A stretch of 64,000 nucleotides of DNA from Megamerina dolium (taxonomy: Eukaryota > Arthropoda > Insecta > Diptera > Megamerinidae), in assembly GCA_963854835.1 (NCBI GenBank), contig OY978530.1, positions 22,762,937-22,826,936 on the forward strand, given 5' to 3'. Of the stretch, positions 34,909-46,424 are shown piece after piece (position 1 is the first letter of the stretch; each line of letters opens with the position of its first letter). The translations under genes and the position numbers were made by a program. The notes below the pieces were generated by a model that was not told where the DNA came from, searched no databases, and was given only the letters and a program-made list of their open reading frames with translations.

Positions 34909-34930
34909 CTAGCGTATTACTGTACGCTAG
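34909..34930. repeat. 8-bp-stem hairpin
   Basis: CTAGCGTA-TTACTG-TACGCTAG is a perfect 8-bp stem with a 6-base loop at the boundary between F2 and the DD34D mariner. It may belong to the mariner's 5' untranslated part or be a former end. Confidence 0.6.
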
Positions 34931-35020
34931 ATGGCGTTAGAAAGATAGCATTTCGTACTAAGAAACTTTTCAGGCAGTTTAGTGCTTGCTTGAGTTCGTA
35001 TTGTGTGAGCACGCGTTAAA

Positions 35021-35975
35021 ATGGACACCAGTAAAGAGAAAATACGCCATACTTTACAGTTTTTATTCGATAAAGGCGAAAACGCAAGCCAGACGGCTGA
35101 AAATGTGAATAGTGTGTATGGTCCTGATACTGCAACAGCCAATCACGAGCAATGGTTTCGTTGATTCCGTTCCAGTAATTTTGATGTCAAAGATGCACCA
35201 CTCTCGAATGCCCATTGTCGAAAGTATCGATAAAATAATGGAAATGGTCGAGTCTGACCGTCATGTAAGCATTGTTTCTATTGTCCAGAAGCTAAACAAT
35301 GCACAAAACCCGGTTGGAACCATTTAGATAAGGCTGGATACAAAAAGAAGCTCGATGTATGGGTGCCATACGAGTTAACGCAAAAAAAAAACCAAATGGA
35401 CCGAATCGATCCATTTCTGAAGCGGATGGTTACTGGTGATGAAAAGTGGGTCACTTCTGAAAACGTAAAGCAAAAACGGTCGTGGTCGAATCGCGGTGAG
35501 CCGGCGCAAACGGTGGCCAAGCCAGGATTAACGGTCAGGAAGGTTTTGCTAAGTGTTTGGTTCAAATGGCAGGGAATCATCTACTATGAGCTGCTCTACT
35601 AGAGCCAAACTCTTAATTTGGACCTGTACTGTCAACAATTGGATCGTCTGAAGGAAGCAATCCCCAGAAGCGGCCAGCTTTGGCCAATAGCATAGGAATT
35701 GTGTTCCATCAGGACAACGCCAGGCCACACACATCGATAGAGACTCGCCAGAAGCTCCAGGAGCTTGGTTGGGAGGTTTCTATGCATCCACCATATAGTC
35801 CGGACCTGGCACTAAGTGATTACTACCTGTTCCTGTTTATGGTGAATAATTTTGCTGGTGAAAAATTCACCTCAAGAGAAGCTTGTATTTTTCAACTCAC
35901 CAATAAGAGTGGACGTGTTTTGCATCTCTCCTTTGATAGAGTCGGAAAAGTGATTGATTTCGGTTTAAAAAATTA
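35021..35975 (+). pseudogene. DD34D mariner transposase, decayed
   Basis: Starts MDTSKEKIRHTLQFLFDKGE with helix-turn-helix text up to HEQWFR. It then passes several frameshifts and stops to VPYELTQKKNQMDRIDPFLK, RMVTGDEKWV (first Asp) and TVRKVLLSVWFKWQGIIYYE. The second Asp lies in HQDNARPHTS and the third in YSPDLALSDYYLF. The count between the last two Asp is 34 residues, the classic mariner spacing. Stops occur near 35164, 35326 and 35602, and the C-terminus ends at 35975. Inverted repeats were not identified with confidence. It is a different group from the DD41D copies. Confidence 0.85.
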
Positions 35976-36116
35976 AATATATTGCGAAAAGACGCTAAAT
36001 AAACTCAAGCAGTTATTTCATTGGATTTTTATTGCTTATACAAATAAGCAAAAAGAACAATAAAATCAAAGAAAAAAAAAATAATAATATCGTTTGCAAA
36101 TATTTTGTTTGTAATA

Positions 36117-37709
36117 TGAGTGTTCAGCGCTCTCCTCTCCGGCAAAGGCAATCGCCTGTTAATGTGTGTGTAAACAATAATTTGCAATCACCCGCGTAAA
36201 CCCCCCCGATAAGTGCATTATCAAAAAAATCAGTTGATACACACTGCACAAGTGAAAGTAACAGTCCAAATCTTTTGCTTGCACATATTCCTCACTCTAA
36301 CACTACATCAAAATTTGCAACAACAATAAATACAGACAAAAAAAATAATTTATTCTCTCGTGATATACTATCTCCCTCTATACCGTGGAGTGTACAATGC
36401 GCTTCTCCTGCTGTAACACCAACAGCTACAACATCAAAGCAAACAAATAACGGCCTTTCTACTGAAGTGCATGACCCAGTAGTTAAAGCAACTAGTGCGA
36501 TGACTAATAAAGAACCAGTTGCTGTTCAAACTGGAATTGATCGCTACATTACTGTAGTAAAGCGAAAAAGAAGTCCACAAAATTAAAAATAAATGAATTC
36601 AACAATAATTCAAAAGCTGAACACTGCTCCTATTAGTTCGGAAAATAGATACGCTCTGCTTTCAGGTGATGAAAGTGACGAAAATATTATCTCCAAGAAA
36701 AATTTCACACCCCCACCCATTTTCTTAAGAGAACGCAACTCAGATAAGTTGATTTCCAGAATTACAAGTCTTATAGGACCAAAGAATTTCCATGTTGTTC
36801 CTATTCGCAAAGGCCAAATTGAGGAAACGAAAGTGCAAATCTGCAGCGAAACTCATTATCGCAAAGTAATTGCGGAATTTGATGCTGGAAAAAAGAATTA
36901 CTACACATATCAGCTAAAAAGTAGTAAGGGCTTAATCGTTGTACTCAAAGGCGTCGAACCCAATGTTGATATTAACGAAATCAAACTTGCCCTTCAGGAA
37001 GAAGGGTTTCAAGCCAAAACAGTATTCAACATTCTCAACAAGAGCAATATACCTCAACCGTTATATCGTATTGAGCTTCAGCCTGAAACAAAACCCCTAA
37101 AAAAAGGTGAAGTACACTCCATATATAAAATTCGATATTTATTTCATCGCAAAATCACAATCGAAGAACCCCATAAGAGAACTGGACCTCCTCAGTGCAG
37201 TAACTGCCAAGAATGTGGACATACTAAGACATATTGTACCCTGCCAGCTGTTTGTGTTATTTGTGGAGATCTCCATAAATCAAACATATGCCCAAATTCT
37301 AAAGGCGATACTAGCATTAAAAAATGCAGCAATTGTGGAGGTAATCACACCGCAAATTATAGAGGTTGCCCAGTATATACAACCCTAAAGCTAAATTTCT
37401 CCGCTAGCAATCAACCTCTAAAACCAGTTGAGACAAAATATTGATGCAAAACAATTCTTCTCTGCAATCCCAAACAAGAATCAAACCAATTCATACGCTA
37501 GTGTGTTAAAACAAAACCCACACCAACAAAGCAATGTAAATAATGAGCAGAAGCACTCACTGCCCACCCAACAGCCAAGTACCCTTGAACATTTGCTTCA
37601 AACATTAATTCAGAATATGAACCAATTCATGAACTCAATGCAAACAATGATGCAAGAAATGATGAAAAATCAATCGATGTTACTCCAAACATTGCTATCC
37701 AGACCATGA
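36117..37709 (+). pseudogene. Jockey-like LINE ORF1 (gag-like), nearly intact
   Basis: The frame starts MSVQRSPLRQRQSPVN at 36117 and has a stop at 36198. It reopens through 36275-36586 and continues in the 283-codon frame 36593-37444. This contains a PRE_C2HC-type region (LIVVLKGVEPNVDINEIKLA) and three Cys/His knuckles: CSNCQECGHTKTYC, CVICGDLHKSNIC and CSNCGGNHTANYRGC. A frameshift near 37440 moves into 37428-37709, a Gln/Met-rich tail (MNQFMNSMQTMMQEMMKN). ORF1 binds the element's RNA in a ribonucleoprotein. A second copy of the same family starts at 63817. Confidence 0.87.
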
Positions 37710-38416
37710 GTCGTCTCAAGATATGCCACCGTTTGGAGCTAATTCAATTCCTTGAATTCAACCAGATCGACATAATGATGATATCTGAGACCCATTTCAC
37801 TGACAAAAATTACTACCGAATACCATATTACACATTGTACACCACAAATCATCCGCATGGTAAGGCACGCGGAGGAGCTGCCATATTGATAAAAAGCAGA
37901 ATAAAACTTCATGTTCTCGAAAATTTCAGTAGCGTCTACTTGCAAGCAACATCTATATGTCTGGAAGAATACATCTCTAAGCTAGTAATATCTGCGATAT
38001 AATGTCCCCCAAGATACAGTATTACCGAACAGCAATATAAAGAATTTTTCTCAACTCTTGGTAGCAAATTCTTGGTTGCTGGCGATTTCAACGCCAAACA
38101 CACTCACTGGGGCTCCCGCTTAATAACTCCAAAAGGCAGAAAACTATGTTCAATTATCACTAACCACGGCTACGATGTTATTTCAAATGGTCAACCGACA
38201 TATTGGCCGACGGACAAGAGGAAGATACCTGATCTCATAGACTTTGGAGTCGGCAAAGGTTTGCAGATGCAAAATATCTCCACAGAGTGTAATTATGATC
38301 TATCATCTGACCAGTCATCCACGGTAATATCTATAAAATCACCAAGCCCCCAAGGCAATTGCGTTAGAAAGAAAATAGACTGGTTGAAATTTAAGAAATA
38401 TATAAATTTCCAGTAA
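37706..38416 (+). pseudogene. Jockey-like LINE ORF2 endonuclease, 3'-truncated
   Basis: The ATG at 37706 overlaps the ORF1 stop in ATGA, the usual coupled arrangement in Jockey-like LINEs. MSRLKIC is followed by IDIMMISETHFTDKNYY (catalytic Glu), GGAAILIKS, LVAGDFNAKHTHWGSR (Asp/Asn) and SSDQSSTVIS. The first Asn motif (WN.NG) is lost in a small deletion near 37727. There is a stop and frameshift near 38002-38072. The sequence ends at about 38416 before any RT, so the 3' half of the element is missing. Confidence 0.85.
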
Positions 38417-39166
38417 GTGAATTGTAATCACATGTAGTATTTGTGAGCATATTTGTCGAATTTATGGTCTGGAATGTTGTGTTGTATGTGTCAACATTAT
38501 AAAATTACTGCGTTCGTTAATTTGCATATTCCACTTAGTATTAGGGCACAACAAATAAGCCTTAATCTCTGGCTTATTAATAATTTATAAATTCTTTTAT
38601 TGATTTCTTTATTAATTTTTTTATTTGCAGATTATTATTATTACTGTTATTACTATTATCATTATTATTAGTTTTTATTATTAATATTAGTATTATTTCT
38701 TATTATTCATACTATTATTATCTATTCTTATTATAATTGCTTTTACTATTCATTATATTATATCTATAGTATTAATATTAATACTATTATTATCTACTCT
38801 TATTATAATTGCTTTTACTATTAATTATATTATATCTATTACATCATTATTATTGGCTGCATTCAAAACAACAATCTTTTTAAACAAATTATTTAAATAG
38901 CAAATATATTAATTTATATTTCCTTTTCCAGATGTAAACCGGAGCTACATATTTAACAGGAAAGATGAAATTCGTTGAGGCAATTGCAACTGTAGCAAAT
39001 TTTATAAAGTTATCATTTACTAAATATTTTGTAATTTTTATCTAAAACTAATGTATTAATATTGTGATTTATTCAAATTTCATATTTTAACTATATGTAA
39101 ATATTTTTTTTATTTGAATTATTTAAAAAATCGCCAAAATGAATATCTGTACTAATATTATTACTA

Positions 39167-39200
<34 letters not shown>

Positions 39201-39464
39201 TGTTCCATCATCATTATTATTATTATTGTTATTAATAATATTAATATTTTTAAATTAAATAAAATTAAATGTTTGAAATTTTTAAGAATAAATTAAAATG
39301 TTTATTAAAAATGCAACCCTGTGCCGGCTGACGAGGGAAATTAGAGGAGTATAGCTATATATTTTCTTTATGACGTAGTTGATTGAGAGCGATAGTGATG
39401 CGTGATCACACGTACAAGGGGAAAGTAGTTAGTTTTTTCCCAGCGGCTGAAGGTCAATTATTAA
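38417..39464. repeat. AT-rich spacer with ATT microsatellites
   Basis: Dominated by (ATT)n-type tracts at 38636-38720 and 39160-39240. A 57-bp stretch is duplicated in tandem at 72-bp spacing (38711-38767 and 38783-38839, containing TATTATAATTGCTTTTACTA). No gene seen. Confidence 0.8.
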
Positions 39465-40965
39465 GAAGGACTTTTATCCGAAAATACGATTGGTTAGGAA
39501 GCCGGCGTCGGACCTATAATGGTTATTTTTTTTCGCCCAGTCGAAGACCGACTATCAAGAAAGAATTTTATCTAAAAATACTGATGGACGCGAAGACGGC
39601 GTCAGGCTAATAACGGTTATTTTGTTTACGCCCGGCCAAAGGCCAGCTACAAAGAAGAACTTTTATCCGAAAATACAATTGGTTGGGAAGCCGACATCGG
39701 GCTTATATTTGGTTATTTTTTTCCGCCTGGCCAAGATCGGCTATCATGAAAGACTTTTATCTTTAAATATTGATGGTCATGAAACCGGCATCAGGCCTAT
39801 AAGAGTTATTTATTTTGCGGTCTCTCAAGAAAGAGTTTTATCCGAAAATGTTGATGGTCGCAAAGCCGGCATCGGTCCTATAATGGTTATTTTTTTCAAC
39901 CCGGCCGAAGGCTGGCTATCACAAAACACTTTGATCTAAAAATACTAACGGTCGCAATGCCGGTTGTGTTTTCTTCGGCCGGCCAATGGCCGGTTATAAA
40001 AAAAGCCTTAAAGTTTAATTCCACTTAAGGGTAATTACAAATGTGTTAATGGTCATTAATTCAAGCTGGAGAAATTAGCCAGAACTTTAGATGGTTATGT
40101 TTGGAGGTAGTGTTCATGTTCTGTACATAATAGATATCTTTGTTGTAATATGTAACATTAATTCTAATATGTAATATTGATGGTCGCGAAACCAGCGTCG
40201 GCCTATGAGGGTTAATTTTTTTGCATCCGTCTATCAAGAAAGACTTTTATCTAAAAATACTAATGGTCGCCAAGCTGGTGTGGAGCATATAAGTATTATT
40301 TTTTTGCGCCCGGCAGAAGGCCGACTATGAAGAAATACTTTAATCCGAAAGTAGTGCTGCTCGCGAAGCCTCCGACGGGCCTATGTTTTTTTGGGCCCGG
40401 TTGAAGGCCGGCTTTCAAGAAAGACTTTTGCCTAAAAATACTAATGGTCGTGAAGCCGGCGTTGAGACTATAAGGGTTAGATATTTGCTCCCGGCCAAAG
40501 GCCGGCTGTTAAGAGAGTCTTTTACCTAAAAGTACTGAAGGTTGCGATGCTGGCGTCATTTATATAAGTGTTATTTTGTTGTTCCCTAAAGAAAGCCGAC
40601 TCTCAATAAAGACTTTTATTCGAAAATACTGATGCTCGCAAAGCCGCCATCGGGCATATAAGGTTTTTTTTGAACTGACCGAGGGCCGGCTGTCAAAATA
40701 GACTTTTGTCTAAAAATACTGATTGTCGCGAAGTAGGCGTCGCGCATATAAGTGTTATTTTTTTTTAGCCCGGAAGAAATCCGGCTATCAAGAACTACTT
40801 TTATCCAAAAATATTGCTGCTCACAAAGCCGCCGTCGGGTCTATAAAGATTTTTTTGCGTCGGGCCTATAAGGACCTATGAGGGATAATTATGTTGCGCC
40901 TGGCCAAAGGTCGACTGTCACGAAAGACTTTTATCCAAAAATACTGATGGTCGTGAAACTAAATT
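39465..40965. repeat. Diverged 94-bp array (element F3), inverted
   Basis: About fifteen degenerate units of the same 94-bp repeat as at 31775-32640, in the opposite orientation. Each has (C/T)AAAAATACTGATGGTCG, AAGCCGGCGTCGGGCCTATA, GGTTATTTTTTT and GCCCGGCCGAAGGCCGGCTA. Units vary strongly in sequence and length, with a degraded part near 40000-40170. The flank 40966-41147, read on the minus strand, matches the left flank of the F1 array (ATTACCTGTATGTCTTCAAA, GATACTTCA). This is therefore an older member of the same element family. Long frames here are not genes. Confidence 0.9.
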
Positions 40966-41139
40966 TGAAGACATACAGGTAATTCTATCGAAAGCCATCC
41001 ATATTGAAGTATCAACTTTAAAAAAATATTAAAAATATATAAGCATTTTTAAAAAATATAATTTGCGCACCATTTGAAAGGTAATTGTATGGCATTCTAT
41101 TATTTTTAGAAAAAGAAAACGGTTTTTGAAAAAAATATT

Positions 41140-41275
41140 TTTCGACTATTTAGTCTGCAGTGTGCGCACTAACCACTAACCTGACTATTTGGTTGGGTCA
41201 GTGTGCGCATTTACAGCCCAACCCGACTAAATAGTTGACCTACTAAAAAGTCTGCAGTGAGCGGAGGCTGTAATA
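41140..41275. repeat. Short MITE-like repeat, copy 2
   Basis: CGACTATTTAGTCTGCAGTG, GCGCACTAACCACTAACCTG, then CAACCCGACTAAATAGTTGA and AAAAAGTCTGCAGTGAGCGG. The two halves are partly complementary (CCCAACC..AAATAGT). Related to 29336-29430. It interrupts the F3 flank at 41147. Confidence 0.6.
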
Positions 41276-42622
41276 AGATAGTAGACAGTCTACTGTGCAG
41301 TTACGTTGTTCACAATTTTTGTAATGTCATTGCATACTTCTCACACCGCTTGTACACAATTAATAATTTTTAAAGAATTTACAAAATTAATTTTACGGGT
41401 ACGTTTTCAATTACGCTACTAGATGTAGCAAGAATAGAAGACCATGTCAGGGATTATATGTATAGTAATAATAATAAGTGGGCGAGTGTTTAGAATGGAT
41501 GCAAGCGCATAAGTAAGTGTAACCGAAATCATAATTTTTATATAATGCTTATGAATGTAGATATTCATGCTGCACCCTTTTCTTTATTGTTATTCTTTTA
41601 TCACCATCATAATCTTCAGCGATACGCAATAGTGTATTATCATTATTATTATTTTTACGTTGTCGTTATTCCTGGTATTATGTATTATTTACTGTATTTC
41701 ATATCATTGTACTGTTCATTGAGTGTGAGTGCAAGTCGTTTAAATTGAACACACCACTTTACTACACCAAGTAACTATACACCATAGACCAAGGGTGGGC
41801 AACATTTTTATAAATTTGCCAGAATAAATTAACGTTTTTTCCGCGAGACTTATTAGGTAATTAACATCTTCTTTTGACCAGTAATTTTTTAATCTACTAA
41901 TACGAATATGATTTATTTCAGGTATTCGGTTGCGAGAACATACAAAGAATTAAAAAAAAAAATATATTATTAATCATAAGGCAATAAATAAAGTTAAAAA
42001 GGTGAAATAGAAAAAAAAGTAAAATGATGTCTGTGCACACCGATATATTGAGCCAAATAAAGAATAAATATATGTTAGTTTGCATTATCAACTAAATTAG
42101 GAAAATCTTCAGCCCACAGATTTTTATAAAATCTAGTGAAACATTTCTTGGAAGAACACACGGGCAGGGTAGAAATTGGACCGGAGGTTGCCCACCGTTG
42201 CCATAGACCATTTGTAGTTGTTTTTGTTGTCATAAGTGTTGTTAATGATATTTTTACAAATTTAAAAAATTTTAGGATATAAAAAGCCAATCATTGTAGT
42301 TAGCCCTTTGACGGATAAGAGACACATGTGTCCTCACATAATTTTCACGATTTAGAGTAATACTGGCTAAATAAAATCTTTTTTAAGTTTCTATTTTAAA
42401 ATTTTATAGAATTATCTTTGATTTCGCCGTGGCAAAACCTAAAAACGTTACCTTTGCGAAAAGTGACAAATTATTTGCGCTGGGCGTCAACATTTAAAAT
42501 GAATATATTATTATATAGACGCTTTTGACCACCATTTTTCTTCAAATTTATATTCACTGGTAAGTACATTACACATTATTTTATTACAGATTTTCGGCAA
42601 TCTTAATAAAAGTTATGCATAT
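41276..42622. other. AT-rich spacer, nothing recognised
   Basis: Short frames only. At 42300-42335 the text TTAGCCCTTTGACGGATAAG with ACACATGTGT could be a DNA transposon end, but no partner was found. Confidence 0.45.
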
Positions 42623-43044
42623 TGTTACGTTTTTATTCTGTGAACGTTTAATTCTATTTGAATTACCTTGTTCGATCACTGGATTCTGTTAATGATAACT
42701 GCAACACTTATTTTATACAACTATATACAGCAACAATTTATTTAATAATCTCTATTTACAATCAACTATTTACTATAACACTTAAATGAACTTGCAACTT
42801 TTGCCTCTGTATCAATGTTTTCGCAATCACGCTCGGAATTAGATTGATTGTCAATTCTCAACACTGGCTCTATTTATACTCTGTTGGCAACACCCCAGAA
42901 TCTTCCTTTATCGAGATTCTTCTCTTCCTTTCTCGTTGGCTTGTTCTGGTTATCGCTTATTTCTTTTTGTTGACATTCGTTTCGATGCTGCCAATAGAGT
43001 CAGTCACAATAGTGATGAGTAATCAACTATCGACACTCGTTACA
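42623..43044 (-). repeat. Gypsy minus element, 3' LTR
   Basis: 422 bp, read leftward from TGTAACGAGTGTCG (43044) to ATAAAAACGTAACA (42623). TATA box TATAAATA at 42871-42878 (minus). Very close to its partner LTR at 45995-46424: by eye a handful of substitutions, plus a 16-bp duplication in the partner near 46139. That closeness implies a recent insertion. Confidence 0.92.
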
Positions 43045-43077
43045 CTCTTAACCTTGTTCGTCCCGAACAAGTTTTTA

Positions 43078-45966
43078 TACTTCCCCTCGATATGGCGCAA
43101 GTCGCTCTAAGTGCACTACTTTAAACTTTGCTCTTTTATTCCAGGCACGTTGAATGCGATACACTACGTCATTTATCTTTGCTATAATCTCATATGGTCC
43201 TTCCCAATGAGTCTGTAGTTTAGGAGACAGGCCTTTCTTTCGTTGTGGATTATGAAGCATTACAAGCTCTCCTTCATAGAACCCTTTTGAATTTGCTTTC
43301 AAGTCATACCTGGCCTTCATCTTATCGCTTATCATCTGCGACCGCTCTCTGATGAACCGATGTACTTCATCCAACTGTTCCCGCTTTTCGCTAGTATAAT
43401 TACCTTCGGTTGATCTTGTTGGTGTTACGACTCAAAATTTTAAATCAGCTGGCAGTCTTAACTCGTTTCCAAAAATTGCCATTGCCGGTGTAGTAGCCGT
43501 CGTGTCATGTTGTGCGCATCTATATGCCATGAGGAACATTGGTATATGTACATCCCAGTCTCTTTGGTATTTATCTACGACTTTTCTCAAATATTCCTCC
43601 AAGGTACGGTTAAATCGTTCTACCATGCCATCAGATTGTGGATGCAAAGGTGTTGTACGAGTTTTGTATATACCCAGCATACGGCATATCTCTTGGAATA
43701 CAACTGATTCGAAATTTCGACCTTGGTCTGAGTGTAACTCCATCGGTACACCAAAACGAGTAACCCATTGGTTGACGAATACATCCGCAACTGTACTAGC
43801 TTCTTGATTTGGAATGGGGTATACTTCAGGCCATTTACTGAAGTAATCTATAACCACCAGAACATACTTGTTTCCTGCGTTGCTTATTGGAAATGGTCCA
43901 GCTATGTCCATAGAAATTCGCTCAAATGGAGCACCCACGGTGTATTGGTGCATCTTACCTCGACTTTTCTTAGTGGGACCTTTGGCCATTGCACATTGCT
44001 TACACTTCCGAATCCAATCAGCGACATGGTCATGACATCCAACCCAATAAAATCGGTTCTTTATTTTCTCGACGGTTTTGGTGATTCCCAAATGCCCTCC
44101 ACTGGAGGCATTGTGATACTCAGCTATCACTTCATTTATTCTCGCCTTGGGTACCACTAGAAGATCATTAGTGATTTTTCCATCCTCACTTTCCCATGCT
44201 CGGAATAAACATCCGTCTCGTAAGTGCAGGCTTTGCCACTGCGCCCAGTATGCCTTTGCTATTGGACTTTCATTAGCCATTTCTTGCCAATCTTGACGTA
44301 TGCCCTGCTCCTTGTATTTCATGATCTTTGAGAGATCTGGGTCGTTCCGTTGATCTTCTTGAACTCGTTCGGTGGTCCATGACTCTTCCGACAATACATT
44401 CGCCAGACGTAGGTTAACAATGTGATTCTGGCTTCCTACCCGAAAACAATGTTTGCTATCTACGGTACAAATACGATGATATGGAGTATCAGCTTTACCA
44501 CGATGAATGACATCACGATCTTCCTTTCGTTGTCCTGGTGAATTCGATCTTTGTTGCTTGCGTCGTAGACGACAATTACGCGCCATGTGTCCTCTTTGAT
44601 CGCATATGAAGCACTTACCGGCAAATTTTTTTATGTGTTGATTCCTTGTTCTTTCTTTAGGCTTCATACTCGATTGATTGCAATCACGCGCTATATGCCC
44701 TCGTTTGTCGCAAATAAAGCACTTACCATTAAATTTGTTTTCGCCTCGACCTGCTCTTGCTTCAGGCTGAACTACTGATTTTACTGCCTGACGCACTGCT
44801 TCAACCAGATGTGATGTTTTCCCCTCTAGTTGGCGTCCCCGTGGCATTGGTCGGCACATCAAACTGGCGGCTTCAAATGTCAAGGCACTACTGACTGTTT
44901 CGGCATAAGTATTTCTTGGTGACATGACTAGGGCACGCTTTGTCTCTCCGTCACGTATGGCATCTATGAATGCCTCTATTTTCATTTTTTCGACGAACTC
45001 TTCCGAAATACCGGAGAACGCTAGATGACATAAGCGCTCAATATCGGAAGCGAATTCCTGAAGGCTCTCATTACTCCGTTGCACTCGCGATCTCAATTCC
45101 ACTCGATGTAATTGACTCTTGTATTCATTTCCATATTTCCGCTGGAGTGTGTCCATCAGTGATTGGTAGCTACCACGATCTTTCTCTGGAACCATCTGTA
45201 ACACCTCGGAAGCATTACCTTTTAATGCGACTATTAAAGCAGCAGTCTTGTCGCTGTCATCCCATTGATTCTTCGAAGCTGTTGTCTCGAATTGAAGCTT
45301 GAAGATGTTGAATGGCGTGCTTCCGTCAAATGTTGGTGGCTTTAATTTGATTGTACTTGAATCTCTAATCACTGATGTGGCTGTTCCACTTATTTTTAGT
45401 TGATTGAGTTCGTGCTGTAATTTCTCGAACTTGTCTTCCCAGTCGTTGACATGTTCCTTCAGCTTATCATCCAACTCATCCACGTGTTCTTTCAGCTCTG
45501 TGACTTTGTCATTAATAGCTCCGGAAATTTCCTGAAATCTAAGTTCAATTCCTTTCTGTAGATTTTCGATGACGTGTTCATGACGAGCCGAATGTTCTTG
45601 AAACTTGTAGTCAATCGTTTTCTGGAATTCTCCCATAGCGTTTTCTTGACGTACCGAATGTTCTTGAAACTTGGAGTCAATGCGAGACGCATTTTCTTGT
45701 AGCTGTTGTTGCTGCTGTTGCATCATGGTTTTCATGAATTCCATGAGTTGACCACTCGAATCTATTTTGCTCTCTTCCTCAGCGTGCACAACTGCTTGTA
45801 TATCGGCTTCCTCGAAGAACTCATGTTCTTCTACATTAATTCCCTTAGCCTCCATAGCTTGCCTCAGCCTCACCAGCAGTTCCGCCTTTGCACCTGATGA
45901 CGATAGATTCATTTCTACCAACAGCTTTTTAAGCTGGTCCACTTTTAGTTGGTCAATCTTCACCAT
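43078..45966 (-). CDS. Gypsy gag fused in frame to integrase
   Basis: The open frame reaches the PBS (Met at 45993), but the likely start is the ATG at 45966 (MVKIDQLKVDQLKKLLVEMN), matching the plus copy. Domains: SAP-like N-terminus (residues 1-45), coiled coil (about 75-190), gag capsid region (PPTFDGSTPFNIFKLQFETT to IEAFIDAIRDGETK), and two zinc knuckles (CFICDKRGHIARDC, CFICDQRGHMARNC). Near 44460 it passes straight into pre-integrase text (KHCFRVGSQNHIV), then HHCC (CKQCAMAKGPTKK) and the DDE core (MDIAGPFPIS, ELHSDQGRNFES, MVERFNRTLEEYL). Protease, RT and RNase H are absent. A stop at 43432 cuts off the last 118 codons (43374-43078, HWEGPYEI, VVHLERLAPYRGEV). Uninterrupted for about 840 codons. 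Confidence 0.9.
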
Positions 45967-45977
45967 CTTTACAAAAT

Positions 45978-45993
45978 CCACTTCTGACACCAA
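45978..45993 (-). promoter_or_regulatory. tRNA primer binding site of minus gypsy
   Basis: On the minus strand TTGGTGTCAGAAGTGG directly follows the 5' LTR end. TGG is the complement of a tRNA CCA end, so it is the reverse-transcription primer site. The tRNA species was not determined. Confidence 0.8.
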
Positions 45994-45994
45994 T

Positions 45995-46424
45995 TGTTAC
46001 GTTTTTATTCTGTGAACGTTTAATTCTATTTGAATTACCTTGTTCGATCACTGGATTCTGTTAATGATAACTGCAACACTTATTTTATAGAACTATATAC
46101 AGCAACAATTTATTTAATAATCTCTATTTACAATCAACACTGTTTACAATCAACTATTTACTATAACACTTAAATGAACTTGCAACTTTTGCCTCTGTAT
46201 CAATGTTTTCGCAATCACGCTCGGAATTAGATTGATTGTCAATTCTCAACACTGGCTCTATTTATACTCTGTTGGCAACACCCCAGAATCTTCCTTTATC
46301 GAGATTCTTCTCTTCCTTTCTCGTTGGCTTGTTCTGGTTATCGCTTATTTCTTTTTGTTGACATTCGTTTCGATGCTGCCAATAGAGTCAGTCACAATAA
46401 TTATGAGTAATCAACTAACGATAG
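45995..46424 (-). repeat. Gypsy minus element, 5' LTR
   Basis: About 430 bp, TATA box at 46259-46266 (minus). Its outer end (expected TGTAACGAGTGTCG) is missing: after GAGTAATCAACTA it meets the LTR of the plus element. See the head-to-head finding. Confidence 0.9.

Noticed and set aside
38636..39240. CRISPR-like or satellite array
   Set aside because: Only simple ATT-type microsatellite and one duplication; no regular repeat-spacer pattern, and the DNA is clearly eukaryotic.
39383..39939. Two frames of 75 and 105 codons
   Set aside because: They lie in the decayed 94-bp array and read the same repeat in shifting frames.
42300..42335. Possible DNA transposon terminus (TTAGCCCTTTGACGG)
   Set aside because: No matching inverted end or TSD was found nearby.
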